Part shown: piece after piece, positions 23,283 to 31,412 of the stretch | How positions within the stretch are numbered: position 1 is the stretch's first letter | How the letters are laid out: every line of letters begins with the position of its first letter | Origin: an uncultured Oscillospiraceae bacterium | GTDB taxonomy: Bacteria; Bacillota; Clostridia; Oscillospirales; Acutalibacteraceae | Assembly (NCBI GenBank): GCA_900540865.1 | Contig: UQHH01000026.1 | Span: forward strand, 1-31,756 | DNA: 31,756 bases | Direction: 5' to 3' | Made by a program: the position numbers and the translations under genes | The notes under the pieces: generated by a model | The model's database searches: none | What the model was told of the DNA's origin: nothing | What the model saw: only the letters and a program-made list of their open reading frames with translations

Positions 23283-23915
23283 TTATATGACTTTAGCCAG
23301 GGTTTTCTGCATCATAAGCGCGTCATTTAAATCGAGCGTGCCGTCGTCGTTGAAGTCGGCCGCAAAATAAGCAAGCGTATGGCCTTCTCCCGGCGCCTCG
23401 ATTATTTTCGCCATATATTTCTGGAGCATAAGCACATCGCTCAAGGCAAACTTACCGTCGCTGTCCCAATCGCCTGTAACCCTGACCCAGTCGGGGAACG
23501 CTTCTTTTACGTCGGCCATGTCGATTACACCGGCAAGTACTGCCTCTTCCAGCCCGTAAACGGTATCGTCCCGCAGCGATACGACAGAAATGAAGGTCGG
23601 TTCAGGGTTTCCCCAGCTTCCCGGCGCTACTGTGTATCTGCCAATCTGGACATGATAATATGCCGGCGGTGTCAAAAACCACTCGTGGCTTGCGTAGCAC
23701 AGCGCAAAATCACCGGAATAGCCGCGAATCTGAAACCGGTCGACCGGCCCATACTGCGGGTCTATTACATGGGGCGTATAGCCGTAATGCGCACAAAACT
23801 TACGGTAGAGCGCGTCCGTCTGCTCCTCTGGAATTTCAGAAGCGCCCGCGGGTACGGCAAGCATCGCTGCGGCAAGCATAAAAGCAAGCAGTAAAGAAAT
23901 CATCTTTTTCACCAT
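23283..23915 (-). CDS. Secreted protein with C-terminal dockerin type I module
   Basis: 210 residues. A signal peptide (about 1-25, MISLLLAFMLAAAMLAVPAG) is followed by an unrecognised domain of about 120 residues, rich in aromatics (YSGDFALCYASHEWFLTPP). The C-terminus has two calcium-binding dockerin repeats: GDWDSDGKFALSDVLMLQKY and ADFNDDGTLDLNDALMMQKT. Dockerins attach proteins to cohesins on a scaffold or cell surface; no cohesin gene is in the window. ATG is preceded by AAGGAGAG. The middle domain is not a glycosidase I recognise. Confidence 0.85.
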   Translation of the reverse strand: MVKKMISLLLAFMLAAAMLAVPAGASEIPEEQTDALYRKFCAHYGYTPHVIDPQYGPVDRFQIRGYSGDFALCYASHEWFLTPPAYYHVQIGRYTVAPGSWGNPEPTFISVVSLRDDTVYGLEEAVLAGVIDMADVKEAFPDWVRVTGDWDSDGKFALSDVLMLQKYMAKIIEAPGEGHTLAYFAADFNDDGTLDLNDALMMQKTLAKVI

Positions 23916-24091
23916 TTATCTCTCCTTTTTTATTCATTTTCTCAATGGCTATCGGTAAAACCTACATGTCTTTCCTACTATAAATACAAACAAGGCTTCA
24001 AATTAGTGACACGTTTTTTATATGCCAGCCTATAAACAGGCAAATTATCATTCGGGCAGCCAAAAACGGCACCTGTTTTTCAGCTATATTA

Positions 24092-24120
24092 AAACCTCTC
24101 CGCTAAAAGCGGAGAGGTTT
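24092..24120. terminator. Bidirectional hairpin terminator
   Basis: AAACCTCTCCGC and GCGGAGAGGTTT pair perfectly over 12 bases around TAAAA. It lies between the EIIC-EAL gene and the dockerin gene, both leftward. The 24121-24190 stretch is AT-rich and holds nothing else I can support. Confidence 0.75.
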
Positions 24121-24190
24121 AATTCAAAATTTTAATATTAGCAATATACTGGCAATTTATATTTTCAGCAACAGATTCCAGCGGGAGAAA

Positions 24191-24221
24191 AGCCGGATTT
24201 CACATGAAATACCGCCCGGCT
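24191..24221 (-). terminator. Terminator of the EIIC-EAL gene
   Basis: AGCCGG and CCGGCT enclose an inner ATTTCA-CA-TGAAAT stem. On the minus strand TTTT follows, 14 bases after the stop codon of the EIIC-EAL gene. Confidence 0.6.
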
Positions 24222-24234
24222 GCTGCCAGCGTAT

Positions 24235-26364
24235 TTATCTGTTTTTGTTATTTGCCTGTTTGCGGGCTAGTTCCTCACCATATTTCAAATAGTCCTTCAC
24301 CGGCAGGGCGGGGCTATACAGGTACCCCTGGAAGAGCCGGCAGCCCAGCTTCATAAGCTCCTCGCGCAGCCGTTCGTTTTCCACATATTCCGCCACTACC
24401 TCAAAGCCCATAGTCTGCCCCAGCTTCACGATAGAGGCTACAATATCGCGGCTGCGCGGATTGTCCGGCACCTGCCGGACCAACGCGCCGTCCAGCTTCA
24501 CGTACTGAAAGCCGCCGTTTTGCAGGTACTTGAGCGAGGTATGCCCCATACTGAAATCATCAATAGCGGCCTTCAAACCATGTTCGGCAAGCAGCGCCAG
24601 GTTCCCCGGAATGTTGTCAAACCGCTCAAGCGGCGTATTCTCAGTGATTTCAAGGCACAGGTTTTCCGACACGCCATGCTTTTCCGCCAGGGAAATTACC
24701 TGCTTCACAAAGTCGCGGTCATTAAGCTGCGCCGCGTCTACGTTGACAGACGCCACCAACGGCCTGTCCAGCGTCTCGCATAGGATGGATATATCCTCAG
24801 CCGCGGTGTTCAGCACCTGCCAGGTAAGCGCGTCGAACAGACGGCTCTCCTTTGCGAGCGCAATCGCCAAAGGCGGATAGACCAATTGCTCCGAGTAGGT
24901 CCAGCGCAGCAGCGCCTCCGCCCCGGCCAGCTGTCCCTTTTCGTCTACCTGCGGCTGGTAGTATACCGGCAGCCTGTCATGCAGGATGTCGCTTTCGAGC
25001 TGCGCGCTCAAGGTCTTGGCGGCAAAGCCCAAATCGTCGCTGCGGTCGAGCAGCGGCTTAAACACGCCGGTATCCTCCTGTTCGTGGTATGCCGCGGTCA
25101 AACGGGTTGTCAGCATGGATTCCCGCTGGCGTTGGGTGCGCTCCAGCAGGCGGATGAAAGGCGCGTATACCGCCACGCCGGCAGCCAGGATTGCGAGCTG
25201 TACTAGCGCGCCATTGATGCTTCCCGTGGCGGCGTAGCCGCTGAACAGCACAGGCGTGGTCCATGTTACCGTCTCGGTCACCACGGGAATGAAGCCGGTA
25301 AGCGTGGCTCCATAGGCAATCAGAAGCGATACCACCGGCACCAGTAGGAACGGGATAAGCATAATGGGATTGAGAATAATAGGCAGCCCGAACACCAAAA
25401 TTTCATTCATGTTAAAAACGGCAAAGGGCGCCGCGGACCGCGCAAGCTGCCGGTTACTCCTGGTCTTGGAGAACAGTAGCAGCGCGCCAAGCAGGCACAG
25501 CGTAGCGCCGCAGCCGCCCATCAGCGCAAAGTTGTCTAAAAAGCTCTTGCACACGATGCGCGTTGGGTCAGCGTTGGCAGGCGCAAGGAACGCCAGGGAT
25601 ACCTGCTCCATCATATTACCGCCGTGTATACCGAACAGCCACAGAAGGTTAAGAATGATGGTGAACAAGATGCCGCTGACAAGCTCGTTGTCGATACTTT
25701 CAAACAGCGACAGCAGCCCTCCGGAAACCAAATCGTTCACATTGTCCACATGAAGCCCGTGGCGCAGGCCCATATTGATAAGTACAAACACCAGCAGGGT
25801 CAGCAGAAAGGGTACAATCATGGAAAAGGCCGTACGAAAACGGTAATCCGCCCCTGCGGCATAGGACCGAAAACGCCGGGGCAGCACGCGGTACAGCAGG
25901 CAGAACAATGCCGGAGCGCATATCGCGCACAGGATGGCGGAGAAAATACCGACCGCGCTGAAATAGGTGATGTCGATGGCGCCGTCCGACCCCACAAAAG
26001 ATGCCACAAAGCAGCTCAGTGAAAGCAGCACCGACAAAAGCTGGAAGGAGGTATTTCCCGGGCGCAGCACACTGGAAAAGTAGTAGCTGACAGCGCCCAC
26101 CAGGTATACCGAAAGCAGGCCGAAGGTAGCGCCATACACAAGGTTGCAGAGCTCCAGCAGCAGGCCGCCCGCGCCGCCCTGTAAAAAATCCTGAAAGCCA
26201 GGAACCGGGAAGCTGCGTATCATCAGCGCGACCGAGCCGACGACCAATACCGGAATCAGCATCAGCATGCCCCGCTTGACGGAGGAAAACACCGCGTTCC
26301 CCTCAATTATATCAATCAAACGCAGCAGCCTGCTGCGCTTGGCGTTTTGATTCGTTTCCTCCAC
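24235..26364 (-). CDS. PTS EIIC-like membrane domain fused to an EAL c-di-GMP phosphodiesterase domain
   Basis: 709 residues. Residues 1 to about 415 resemble the cellobiose/lactose-type PTS EIIC permease: about ten helices, FGIHGGNMM, and FNMNEILVFGLPIILNP in place of the usual NEPxxFGxP. No EIIB cysteine domain or EIIA is attached, so it may sense rather than transport sugar. After a linker with ERTQRQRE, an EAL domain covers about 455-700. Catalytic positions look complete: AEALLRW, SVNVDAAQL, LEITEN, AIDDFSMGHTSL, YVKLDG, VAEYVEN and QGYLYSPA. It should hydrolyse c-di-GMP. Start is GTG with GAGGGGGCGG upstream. No GGDEF domain is present. It is transcribed alone. Confidence 0.88.
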   Translation of the reverse strand: MEETNQNAKRSRLLRLIDIIEGNAVFSSVKRGMLMLIPVLVVGSVALMIRSFPVPGFQDFLQGGAGGLLLELCNLVYGATFGLLSVYLVGAVSYYFSSVLRPGNTSFQLLSVLLSLSCFVASFVGSDGAIDITYFSAVGIFSAILCAICAPALFCLLYRVLPRRFRSYAAGADYRFRTAFSMIVPFLLTLLVFVLINMGLRHGLHVDNVNDLVSGGLLSLFESIDNELVSGILFTIILNLLWLFGIHGGNMMEQVSLAFLAPANADPTRIVCKSFLDNFALMGGCGATLCLLGALLLFSKTRSNRQLARSAAPFAVFNMNEILVFGLPIILNPIMLIPFLLVPVVSLLIAYGATLTGFIPVVTETVTWTTPVLFSGYAATGSINGALVQLAILAAGVAVYAPFIRLLERTQRQRESMLTTRLTAAYHEQEDTGVFKPLLDRSDDLGFAAKTLSAQLESDILHDRLPVYYQPQVDEKGQLAGAEALLRWTYSEQLVYPPLAIALAKESRLFDALTWQVLNTAAEDISILCETLDRPLVASVNVDAAQLNDRDFVKQVISLAEKHGVSENLCLEITENTPLERFDNIPGNLALLAEHGLKAAIDDFSMGHTSLKYLQNGGFQYVKLDGALVRQVPDNPRSRDIVASIVKLGQTMGFEVVAEYVENERLREELMKLGCRLFQGYLYSPALPVKDYLKYGEELARKQANNKNR

Positions 26365-26404
26365 TTAGCCCGCCCCCTCTGGCATATATTGTCATCACTG
26401 ACTG

Positions 26405-26413
26405 ATTGTAACA
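26405..26413 (-). promoter_or_regulatory. Possible extended -10 promoter for the EIIC-EAL gene
   Basis: Minus strand TGT-TACAAT (26413-26405), about 40 bases before the GTG start. The -35 (TTTCTA) is poor. Confidence 0.35.
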
Positions 26414-26755
26414 TATCTTTGGTAAAATAGAAAGCCGTTGAATTTAACGAATAACTGGATAATTTTGGCGCCCTGCGGGCATAAGCAAAACTAAACGCAC
26501 CCCGCAAATGAGGTGCGTGATTTGCGCAGGCACGGCCCTGCTGTATTAGCACTGTTTAACAAATCCCAAATGGATTGGACAATGGGCTTTTTGTTTGATT
26601 TAGTATATCAAGTTCCAATTTATAAGTCAATATAAAATAGAATTGTCATGATTCATTATGCATATTGCTTTTTTGTCTAAATCTTTATATTTGGCATTCT
26701 GGATTGCGATTTCTGTAAAAGCTGCAGACGGATTGCGGGCAAGAAATTCTATGCA
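26414..26755. other. Intergenic region with no supported gene
   Basis: An ACGCACC...GGTGCGT hairpin lies near 26495-26518. The rest is AT-rich with short chance ORFs that have no ribosome site. Confidence 0.4.
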
Positions 26756-26783
26756 AAAAGCGCACCCCTTCGGATGCGCTTTT
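26756..26783 (-). terminator. Terminator of the rpsB-tsf operon
   Basis: AAAAGCGCA and TGCGCTTTT pair over 9 bases, with a short inner stem around TTC. On the minus strand TTTTT follows. It lies 18 bases after the tsf stop codon. Confidence 0.8.
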
Positions 26784-26800
26784 CATATACAATCAAATTA

Positions 26801-27709
26801 TTATTTGACCATACCGGCGACTTCTTCAGCGAAGTTGTCCTGGCGTTTCTCAAGGCCCTCGCCCTTTTCAAAGCGGACAAAGCCGGTAATCGCGATGGAA
26901 CCGCCAAGCTCCTTCGCGGTATTTTCGGTATATTTCTGAACGCTCAGGTCAGGCTCCTTGACGAACGCCTGGTCGACGAGGCAATTCTCTTTGTAGTATT
27001 TTCCGATTTTACCCATGACGATTTTATCAGCTATCTGTGCGGGCTTGCCCTCGTTCAAGACCTGCTCGGTCATAACCTTCTTTTCATGCTCGATAACGTC
27101 GGCCGGCACGCTCTCTTTATTGAGGTACGGCGGCATTGCGGCCGCGACCTGCATAGCGATGTCCTTCGCGTAGGCGGCAAAGCCTTCCTTATTTGCTACG
27201 TCCGTATCGAACTTGACCATAACGCCGATTCTGCCGGCAGCATGGATGTAAGTGACGACCGTGCCCTCGTAGCGGGCAAAGCGGCGGATTTTGATGTTCT
27301 CGCCGATGGTGAGGACCTTATCCTGGAGAAGCTCGGCGACCGTCTTGTCGCCGCCGGAAGCCTTGCACTGGAGCAGCGCGTCGACGTCGGCGGGGTTCTG
27401 CTCGATTACAGTCATCGCGCAGGTCTTGACAAACTCCTGGAAATCCGCGTTCTTAGCGACGAAGTCGGTTTCCGCGTTGACCTCGATGACAACGCCCACT
27501 GTGCTGTCGTCGTTCGTGCACGCAAACGCAACGCCCTCCGCAGCAATCCTGCCGCTCTTCTTCGCCTGCTTAGCAAGTCCCTGCTCTCTCAGGAAATCAA
27601 CAGCGGCGTCCATATCGCCATTGGCCTCGGTAAGCGCCTTTTTGCAGTCCATCATACCGCAGCCTGTTTTCTCTCTCAAAGCTTTAACGTCCTGTGCTGT
27701 AAAAGCCAT
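26801..27709 (-). CDS. tsf: Elongation factor Ts
   Basis: 302 residues from ATG 27709; an ATG three codons earlier would touch the AGGAAAGG site, so the later one is preferred. EF-Ts exchanges GDP for GTP on EF-Tu. The N-terminal UBA-like domain MAFTAQDVKALREKTGCGMM with DCKKALTEANGDMDAAVDFL is diagnostic, and EVNAETDFVAKNADFQEFVK begins the core domain. It follows rpsB, the usual bacterial order. Confidence 0.97.
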   Translation of the reverse strand: MAFTAQDVKALREKTGCGMMDCKKALTEANGDMDAAVDFLREQGLAKQAKKSGRIAAEGVAFACTNDDSTVGVVIEVNAETDFVAKNADFQEFVKTCAMTVIEQNPADVDALLQCKASGGDKTVAELLQDKVLTIGENIKIRRFARYEGTVVTYIHAAGRIGVMVKFDTDVANKEGFAAYAKDIAMQVAAAMPPYLNKESVPADVIEHEKKVMTEQVLNEGKPAQIADKIVMGKIGKYYKENCLVDQAFVKEPDLSVQKYTENTAKELGGSIAITGFVRFEKGEGLEKRQDNFAEEVAGMVK

Positions 27710-27763
27710 AGTAAACATCCTTTCCTATATATCGATTATTTTATTTTCTGTTTATATACATGA

Positions 27764-27791
27764 TTCGGGCAGGCACAAGTACCCGCCCGAA
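27764..27791 (-). promoter_or_regulatory. Intercistronic hairpin between rpsB and tsf
   Basis: TTCGGGC-A-GG pairs with CC-C-GCCCGAA around an 8-base loop. No T-run follows, so it is more likely an RNA stability or partial attenuation element that sets the S2 to EF-Ts ratio than a full terminator. Confidence 0.5.
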
Positions 27792-27807
27792 CAAGTCGCG
27801 TTTATCT

Positions 27808-28554
27808 TTACGCCTGGGCCGGAGCCTCTTGCTCAGCCTTTTCTTCCTCTTCCCTGGCCGCGGCGCCCATCTGGCCTTCGTGGCCTTCGATGACGGCGTT
27901 TGCCATGGTAGCGGCAATCAGCTTGACAGCGCGGATTGCGTCGTCGTTGCCCGGGATTACATAGTCGATTTCGTCCGGGTCACAGTTGGTATCGACAATA
28001 GCGACAATCGGAATACCGAGCTTCTTCGCTTCCGCAACGGCAATTCTTTCCTTGCGGGGGTCGACGATGAAGAGCGCGCCGGGCATCTGCTTCATTTCCT
28101 TGATGCCGCCGAGGAATTTTTCGAGCTTCTCGATTTCGAGGTTCAGCTTGATGACCTCTTTTTTCGGGAGCAGCTCAAAGGTTCCGTCGGTTTCCATCGT
28201 GCGAAGCTGCTTTAAGCGTTCGATTCTTCTTTTAATGGTTGTAAAGTTTGTGAGCATACCGCCGAGCCAGCGCGCATTGACATAATATGCGCCCGCGCGT
28301 TCGGCTTCTTCCTTAACGGAATCCTGCGCCTGCTTTTTTGTGCCGACGAACAGAAGGCTCTTTCCTTCCATGGAAAGGTCGCGGACGAAGGAATATGCTT
28401 CCTCCAGCTTCTTGACCGTCTTCTGCAGGTCGATGATGTAGATGCCGTTGCGCTCGGTGAAGATGTATTCCGCCATTTTAGGGTTCCATCTTCTTGTCTG
28501 GTGGCCGAAATGTACGCCGGCCTCCAAAAGTTGTTTCATAGATACGACTGCCAT
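27808..28554 (-). CDS. rpsB: 30S ribosomal protein S2
   Basis: 248 residues from ATG 28554, with AAGGAGG 9 bases upstream; the frame extends 45 codons further, but that part is leader RNA. The sequence begins MAVVSMKQLLEAGVHFGHQT, followed by RRWNPKMAEYIFTERNGIYI and later VDPRKERIAVAEAKKLGIPI and IVAIVDTNCDPDEIDYVIPG, all S2 signatures. The C-terminus ends in an acidic Glu/Ala tail. First gene of the rpsB-tsf operon. Confidence 0.97.
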   Translation of the reverse strand: MAVVSMKQLLEAGVHFGHQTRRWNPKMAEYIFTERNGIYIIDLQKTVKKLEEAYSFVRDLSMEGKSLLFVGTKKQAQDSVKEEAERAGAYYVNARWLGGMLTNFTTIKRRIERLKQLRTMETDGTFELLPKKEVIKLNLEIEKLEKFLGGIKEMKQMPGALFIVDPRKERIAVAEAKKLGIPIVAIVDTNCDPDEIDYVIPGNDDAIRAVKLIAATMANAVIEGHEGQMGAAAREEEEKAEQEAPAQA

Positions 28555-28655
28555 TGTTGTGTCCTCCTTAGGTTTTTTCCTCCGCCAGGCCCAGACCGGA
28601 ACAACCGTTTTTGATAACGGCACCCTTCCGGCGCGGCACCGGCGTGCGTAATGCC
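28555..28655 (-). promoter_or_regulatory. Leader of the rpsB mRNA
   Basis: About 100 nt between the promoter and the rpsB start, GC-rich with CCGG-N-GCCGG-type self-complementarity near 28610-28640. S2 operons often carry an autoregulatory leader. I cannot match a consensus here, so this is only a candidate. Confidence 0.3.
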
Positions 28656-28660
28656 TGAAT

Positions 28661-28689
28661 ATTATAGCACAGCGCTTTTTTAAATGCAA
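28661..28689 (-). promoter_or_regulatory. Promoter of rpsB-tsf
   Basis: Minus strand TTGCAT (28689-28684), 17-base spacer, perfect TATAAT (28666-28661). Confidence 0.85.
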
Positions 28690-28945
28690 GTCTTTTTTTC
28701 TGGTATTTTGCGATTACAATGCGGTTTTCAGCCGTGCGGCATATTGCGCGCAAATAGAGTCGGCGATTGCGCTGATTCGCCAGCAATAGGTCGCGGCTGC
28801 ATAAAAAAGCGCATTGGCCTTAAATGCGTAAAATATTTGCTTTAATGCACCGGCGCCCGTCCGCAAAGCCATTACCTAGCCCGCGTTGTTTTAAAAAAAC
28901 AGCATAGAACCGGTAAGGCCGTCAAAAATAAACATGGCGCGGCAA
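28690..28945. other. Intergenic region with no supported gene
   Basis: Between the rpsB promoter and the ymxH terminator. I see no ORF with a ribosome site, no RNA gene and no clear repeat. Confidence 0.4.
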
Positions 28946-28978
28946 AAGCCGGCACAGCTTGGTCCGCCATGCCGGCTT
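28946..28978 (-). terminator. Terminator downstream of the ymxH-like gene
   Basis: AAGCCGGCA and TGCCGGCTT pair perfectly over 9 bases around a 15-base loop; TTTT follows on the minus strand. The loop can also pair with CATGGCG just outside the stem, giving an alternative fold. Confidence 0.65.
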
Positions 28979-29041
28979 CTTATTGTTTTTACCGTATTTA
29001 ACGCGGCGTTTCCCTATGTTTTTTTGGTTTGCGGGATACCG

Positions 29042-29332
29042 TCAGCGGGCAAAGCCGACAAACGGGTTTTTGAATTTCCGTCTTTTCTTGTCCTTGCAGC
29101 AGTGGTTGACGAGAATGGTATCTTCCCCAATCAGCTCGATTTCGTCCCAGCAGATTACAATATCGTCGCACCGTCCGAACAATCCGAGCAGCTTTAACCG
29201 GCCAAAGATAATAATAGCCACGAGCTTAGCCGTGCAGGTGTCCACCTCTACGTCATCGACAAAGCCAAGGCGCATCCCGTCCTTTGAATTAATCACCTCT
29301 TTATGGCGCATGTCAACAATACGGCAATTCAT
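29042..29332 (-). CDS. YlmC/YmxH family sporulation protein (PRC-barrel)
   Basis: 96 residues from ATG 29332, with AAAGGGTGG 7 bases upstream. The N-terminus MNCRIVDMRHKEVINSKDGM and the segment LGFVDDVEVDTCTAKLVAII match PRC-barrel proteins of the YlmC/YmxH group, present in spore formers. GRLKLLGLFGRCDDIVICWD and IELIGEDTILVN follow. The basic C-terminal tail (KDKKRRKFKNPFVGF) is typical. Molecular role unknown. Single gene with its own terminator. Confidence 0.85.
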   Translation of the reverse strand: MNCRIVDMRHKEVINSKDGMRLGFVDDVEVDTCTAKLVAIIIFGRLKLLGLFGRCDDIVICWDEIELIGEDTILVNHCCKDKKRRKFKNPFVGFAR

Positions 29333-29405
29333 ATAACGACCACCCTTTCCGTAAGACAAATGAATAAGACCATCGCTTCTTATCAGTATATTCTGAATTT
29401 TGTGA

Positions 29406-29434
29406 TTGTATCACCTGTGAAATTATGGTACAAT
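29406..29434 (+). promoter_or_regulatory. Promoter of the degV-family gene
   Basis: TTGTAT at 29406-29411 and TACAAT at 29429-29434 with a 17-base spacer and a TGn extension (TTATGGTACAAT). Confidence 0.8.
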
Positions 29435-29462
29435 TACAGCAATTCATATTTGGAGGTTGTCA

Positions 29463-30347
29463 ATGAACCAGTATGCTATCGTATCCGACGGCACGCTCGA
29501 TTTAAACGCGCAGTGCTGCAGGGATTTGGACATTCACGTAATCCCGATGGAATTCACGCTCGAGGGAACGCCCTATCAGCATTATGCAGACGCAAGGGAG
29601 CTGTCGTATAAGGATTTTTACGACGCAATGCGCCAGGGCAAGCTCTCTACAACGAGCCAAATCAACTACAAAACGTTTACAAGCTTTTTCAAGCCGTTCC
29701 TTGAACAGGGACAAGATATTTTATATATCTGCTTTACCTCCGCCATGAGCGGAACCTATAACACCTGCCAGATTGCCGTAGCGGATTTACGGGAGAAATA
29801 TCCGCAGCGTAAAATTACGGTGGTGGATTCCCTGTGCGCGTCCGTCGGTGAAGGGCTGCTTGTTTACAACGCGGCGGTAAAACGCCGTGAGGGCATGGCG
29901 TTCGACGACCTTGCAAAATGGGTGGAGGACAACAAACTGAACGTCTGCCATTGGTTTGTCGTGGACGATTTGGAGCATTTAAAGCGCGGCGGGCGAATCG
30001 GCGCGGTTGCCGCGACGTTCGGCAAGGCGTTTCAGATTAAACCGCTTTTAAGCGTTGACAACGAGGGCAAGCTTACGACCGTCGCGAAAATCAGAGGCGC
30101 GAACAAGGCGCTCGAAACGCTGATGAACCGGCTGGTTTCCGACGGGGAAAACACAAAGGAACAGGATATTATTATAGGCCACGCGGACTGCCTGGAGGAC
30201 GCACAGAGGCTCGAAGCCATGATAAAGGAGCAGTCGCTCGTAAGAAACATTATCATATGCGATATTGGGCCGGTCATCGGAACGCATGTCGGCGCGGGGA
30301 TGCTCGCCCTTGTCTTTATGGGGCGCAGGAATTTTGATAAGGAATAA
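29463..30347 (+). CDS. DegV family fatty acid-binding protein
   Basis: 294 residues from ATG 29463, with GGAGG 6 bases upstream; a TTG two codons earlier has no spacing. DegV proteins bind fatty acids, in some species as the FakB partner of fatty acid kinase. Signatures: YAIVSDGTLDLNAQCCRDLD, STTSQINYKTFTSFFKPFLE, ILYICFTSAMSGTYNTCQIA, DDLEHLKRGGRIGAVAATFG, and the C-terminal IGPVIGTHVGAGMLALVFMG. No kinase subunit gene is nearby. It is transcribed from its own promoter. Confidence 0.93.
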   Translation: MNQYAIVSDGTLDLNAQCCRDLDIHVIPMEFTLEGTPYQHYADARELSYKDFYDAMRQGKLSTTSQINYKTFTSFFKPFLEQGQDILYICFTSAMSGTYNTCQIAVADLREKYPQRKITVVDSLCASVGEGLLVYNAAVKRREGMAFDDLAKWVEDNKLNVCHWFVVDDLEHLKRGGRIGAVAATFGKAFQIKPLLSVDNEGKLTTVAKIRGANKALETLMNRLVSDGENTKEQDIIIGHADCLEDAQRLEAMIKEQSLVRNIIICDIGPVIGTHVGAGMLALVFMGRRNFDKE

Positions 30348-30376
30348 ATTTCACATTCTTTACGAAATCATATCCT

Positions 30377-30388
30377 TTATGGTAGAAT
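30377..30388 (+). promoter_or_regulatory. Extended -10 promoter for the lipoprotein gene
   Basis: TTTATGG-TAGAAT, with a TGn extension and a weak -35 near 30360. It lies 40 bases before the start codon and is nearly the same as the -10 regions of the DUF4364 and DegV genes. Confidence 0.6.
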
Positions 30389-30428
30389 AAATTTTATGGA
30401 AATAAATCTCATGCAGGAGTTGGGTAAA

Positions 30429-31343
30429 ATGAAGAAATTAGCAGCGCTGTTCCTTTCCGTCTTGCTGTTTGCGGGCGTGCTTGCAGGATGCTCGGACAAA
30501 GGCAATATGACGGTTGACCAGGCGAAGGCCGCAAATCCGGATTATGTAGGAAGCACCTCAAACGGTGAATATGAATATGACGTTTACAAGACGCATATTG
30601 AGCTGACAAAGTATATCGGCAAAAACGCCGACGTCGTCATTCCTGAGAAAATCGACAATACTAAGGTAACGAAAATCTTGTCAAAAGCCTTTACCGACAC
30701 AAAGGAAAAGACGGTCAAGAAAATTACGATTCCCGCGACGATTACGGACATCGACACCCACGCTTTCTATTGTGTGATGGGGCTCGAGGAGATTTCCGCC
30801 GACAGCAAAAACGCGGCGTTTGTTTCTGAAGACGGCGTTCTTTATTCCAAGGACAAAAAAGATATTATTGCTTATCCGATTGAGCGCGGCGCGGAAACCT
30901 ATGAAATCCCCAGTTCCGTAACCGTTTTGCAGAACAGCCGCTTTGCCTTCTGTTCAAAGCTCAAGAGCATTAAAATCCCCGACAGCGTAACGAAAATCGG
31001 CGATTATGTGTTTCAGAGCTGCAGCGGGCTGACGGAAATGACGGTTCCCGACAGCGTAACGCAGATGGGTTCCTCTGTTTTCCTGGGCTGCACGAATCTC
31101 AAAACGCTGGCGCTGCCGAAAAACCTTGAAACAGGCGATGAGACTATGGTTTGGAACTGCCCGTCCCTGCAGATTATCAAGGGGTATACCGGTTCACCCG
31201 CGCAGGAAATCGCCAAAAATACCGAAGGGGTCAAGTTTGTAAGCCTCGGCGTATACGAAAAGCCGACGGAAGCTGAAACACAGCCCGCAACCGACGCTTC
31301 CGGTAACGATACGGATAACCCTTACCAGGACCCGGCTGAATAA
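30429..31343 (+). CDS. Lipoprotein with BspA-like leucine-rich repeats
   Basis: 304 residues from ATG 30429, with AGGAG 9 bases upstream; the frame is open for 11 codons before it. The signal peptide ends in the lipobox LAGC, so the mature protein should be anchored to the outer face of the membrane. The body has BspA-type LRR_5 repeats: VTKILSKAFTD, IPATITDIDTHAFYCVMGLE, LKSIKIPDSVTKIGDYVFQS, and LTEMTVPDSVTQMGSSVFLG. The C-terminus is an acidic Thr/Pro/Asp tail. These repeats mediate surface binding in other bacteria; the ligand here is unknown. Confidence 0.9.
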   Translation: MKKLAALFLSVLLFAGVLAGCSDKGNMTVDQAKAANPDYVGSTSNGEYEYDVYKTHIELTKYIGKNADVVIPEKIDNTKVTKILSKAFTDTKEKTVKKITIPATITDIDTHAFYCVMGLEEISADSKNAAFVSEDGVLYSKDKKDIIAYPIERGAETYEIPSSVTVLQNSRFAFCSKLKSIKIPDSVTKIGDYVFQSCSGLTEMTVPDSVTQMGSSVFLGCTNLKTLALPKNLETGDETMVWNCPSLQIIKGYTGSPAQEIAKNTEGVKFVSLGVYEKPTEAETQPATDASGNDTDNPYQDPAE

Positions 31344-31377
31344 TTTTTAAGAAAAATTAAATATAAACTTTTTTGTT

Positions 31378-31407
31378 AAAACGCCGGAGCGCAAGTCCCG
31401 GCGTTTT
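31378..31407 (+). terminator. Terminator of the lipoprotein gene
   Basis: AAAACGCCGG and CCGGCGTTTT pair over 10 bases, with the T-run continuing to TTTTTGTTTT. It lies 34 bases after the stop codon. Confidence 0.85.
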
Positions 31408-31412
31408 TGTTT

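Noticed and set aside
26774..27763. Long plus-strand ORF (329 residues) opposite tsf
   Set aside because: It is the complement of the highly conserved tsf coding sequence and has no ribosome binding site.
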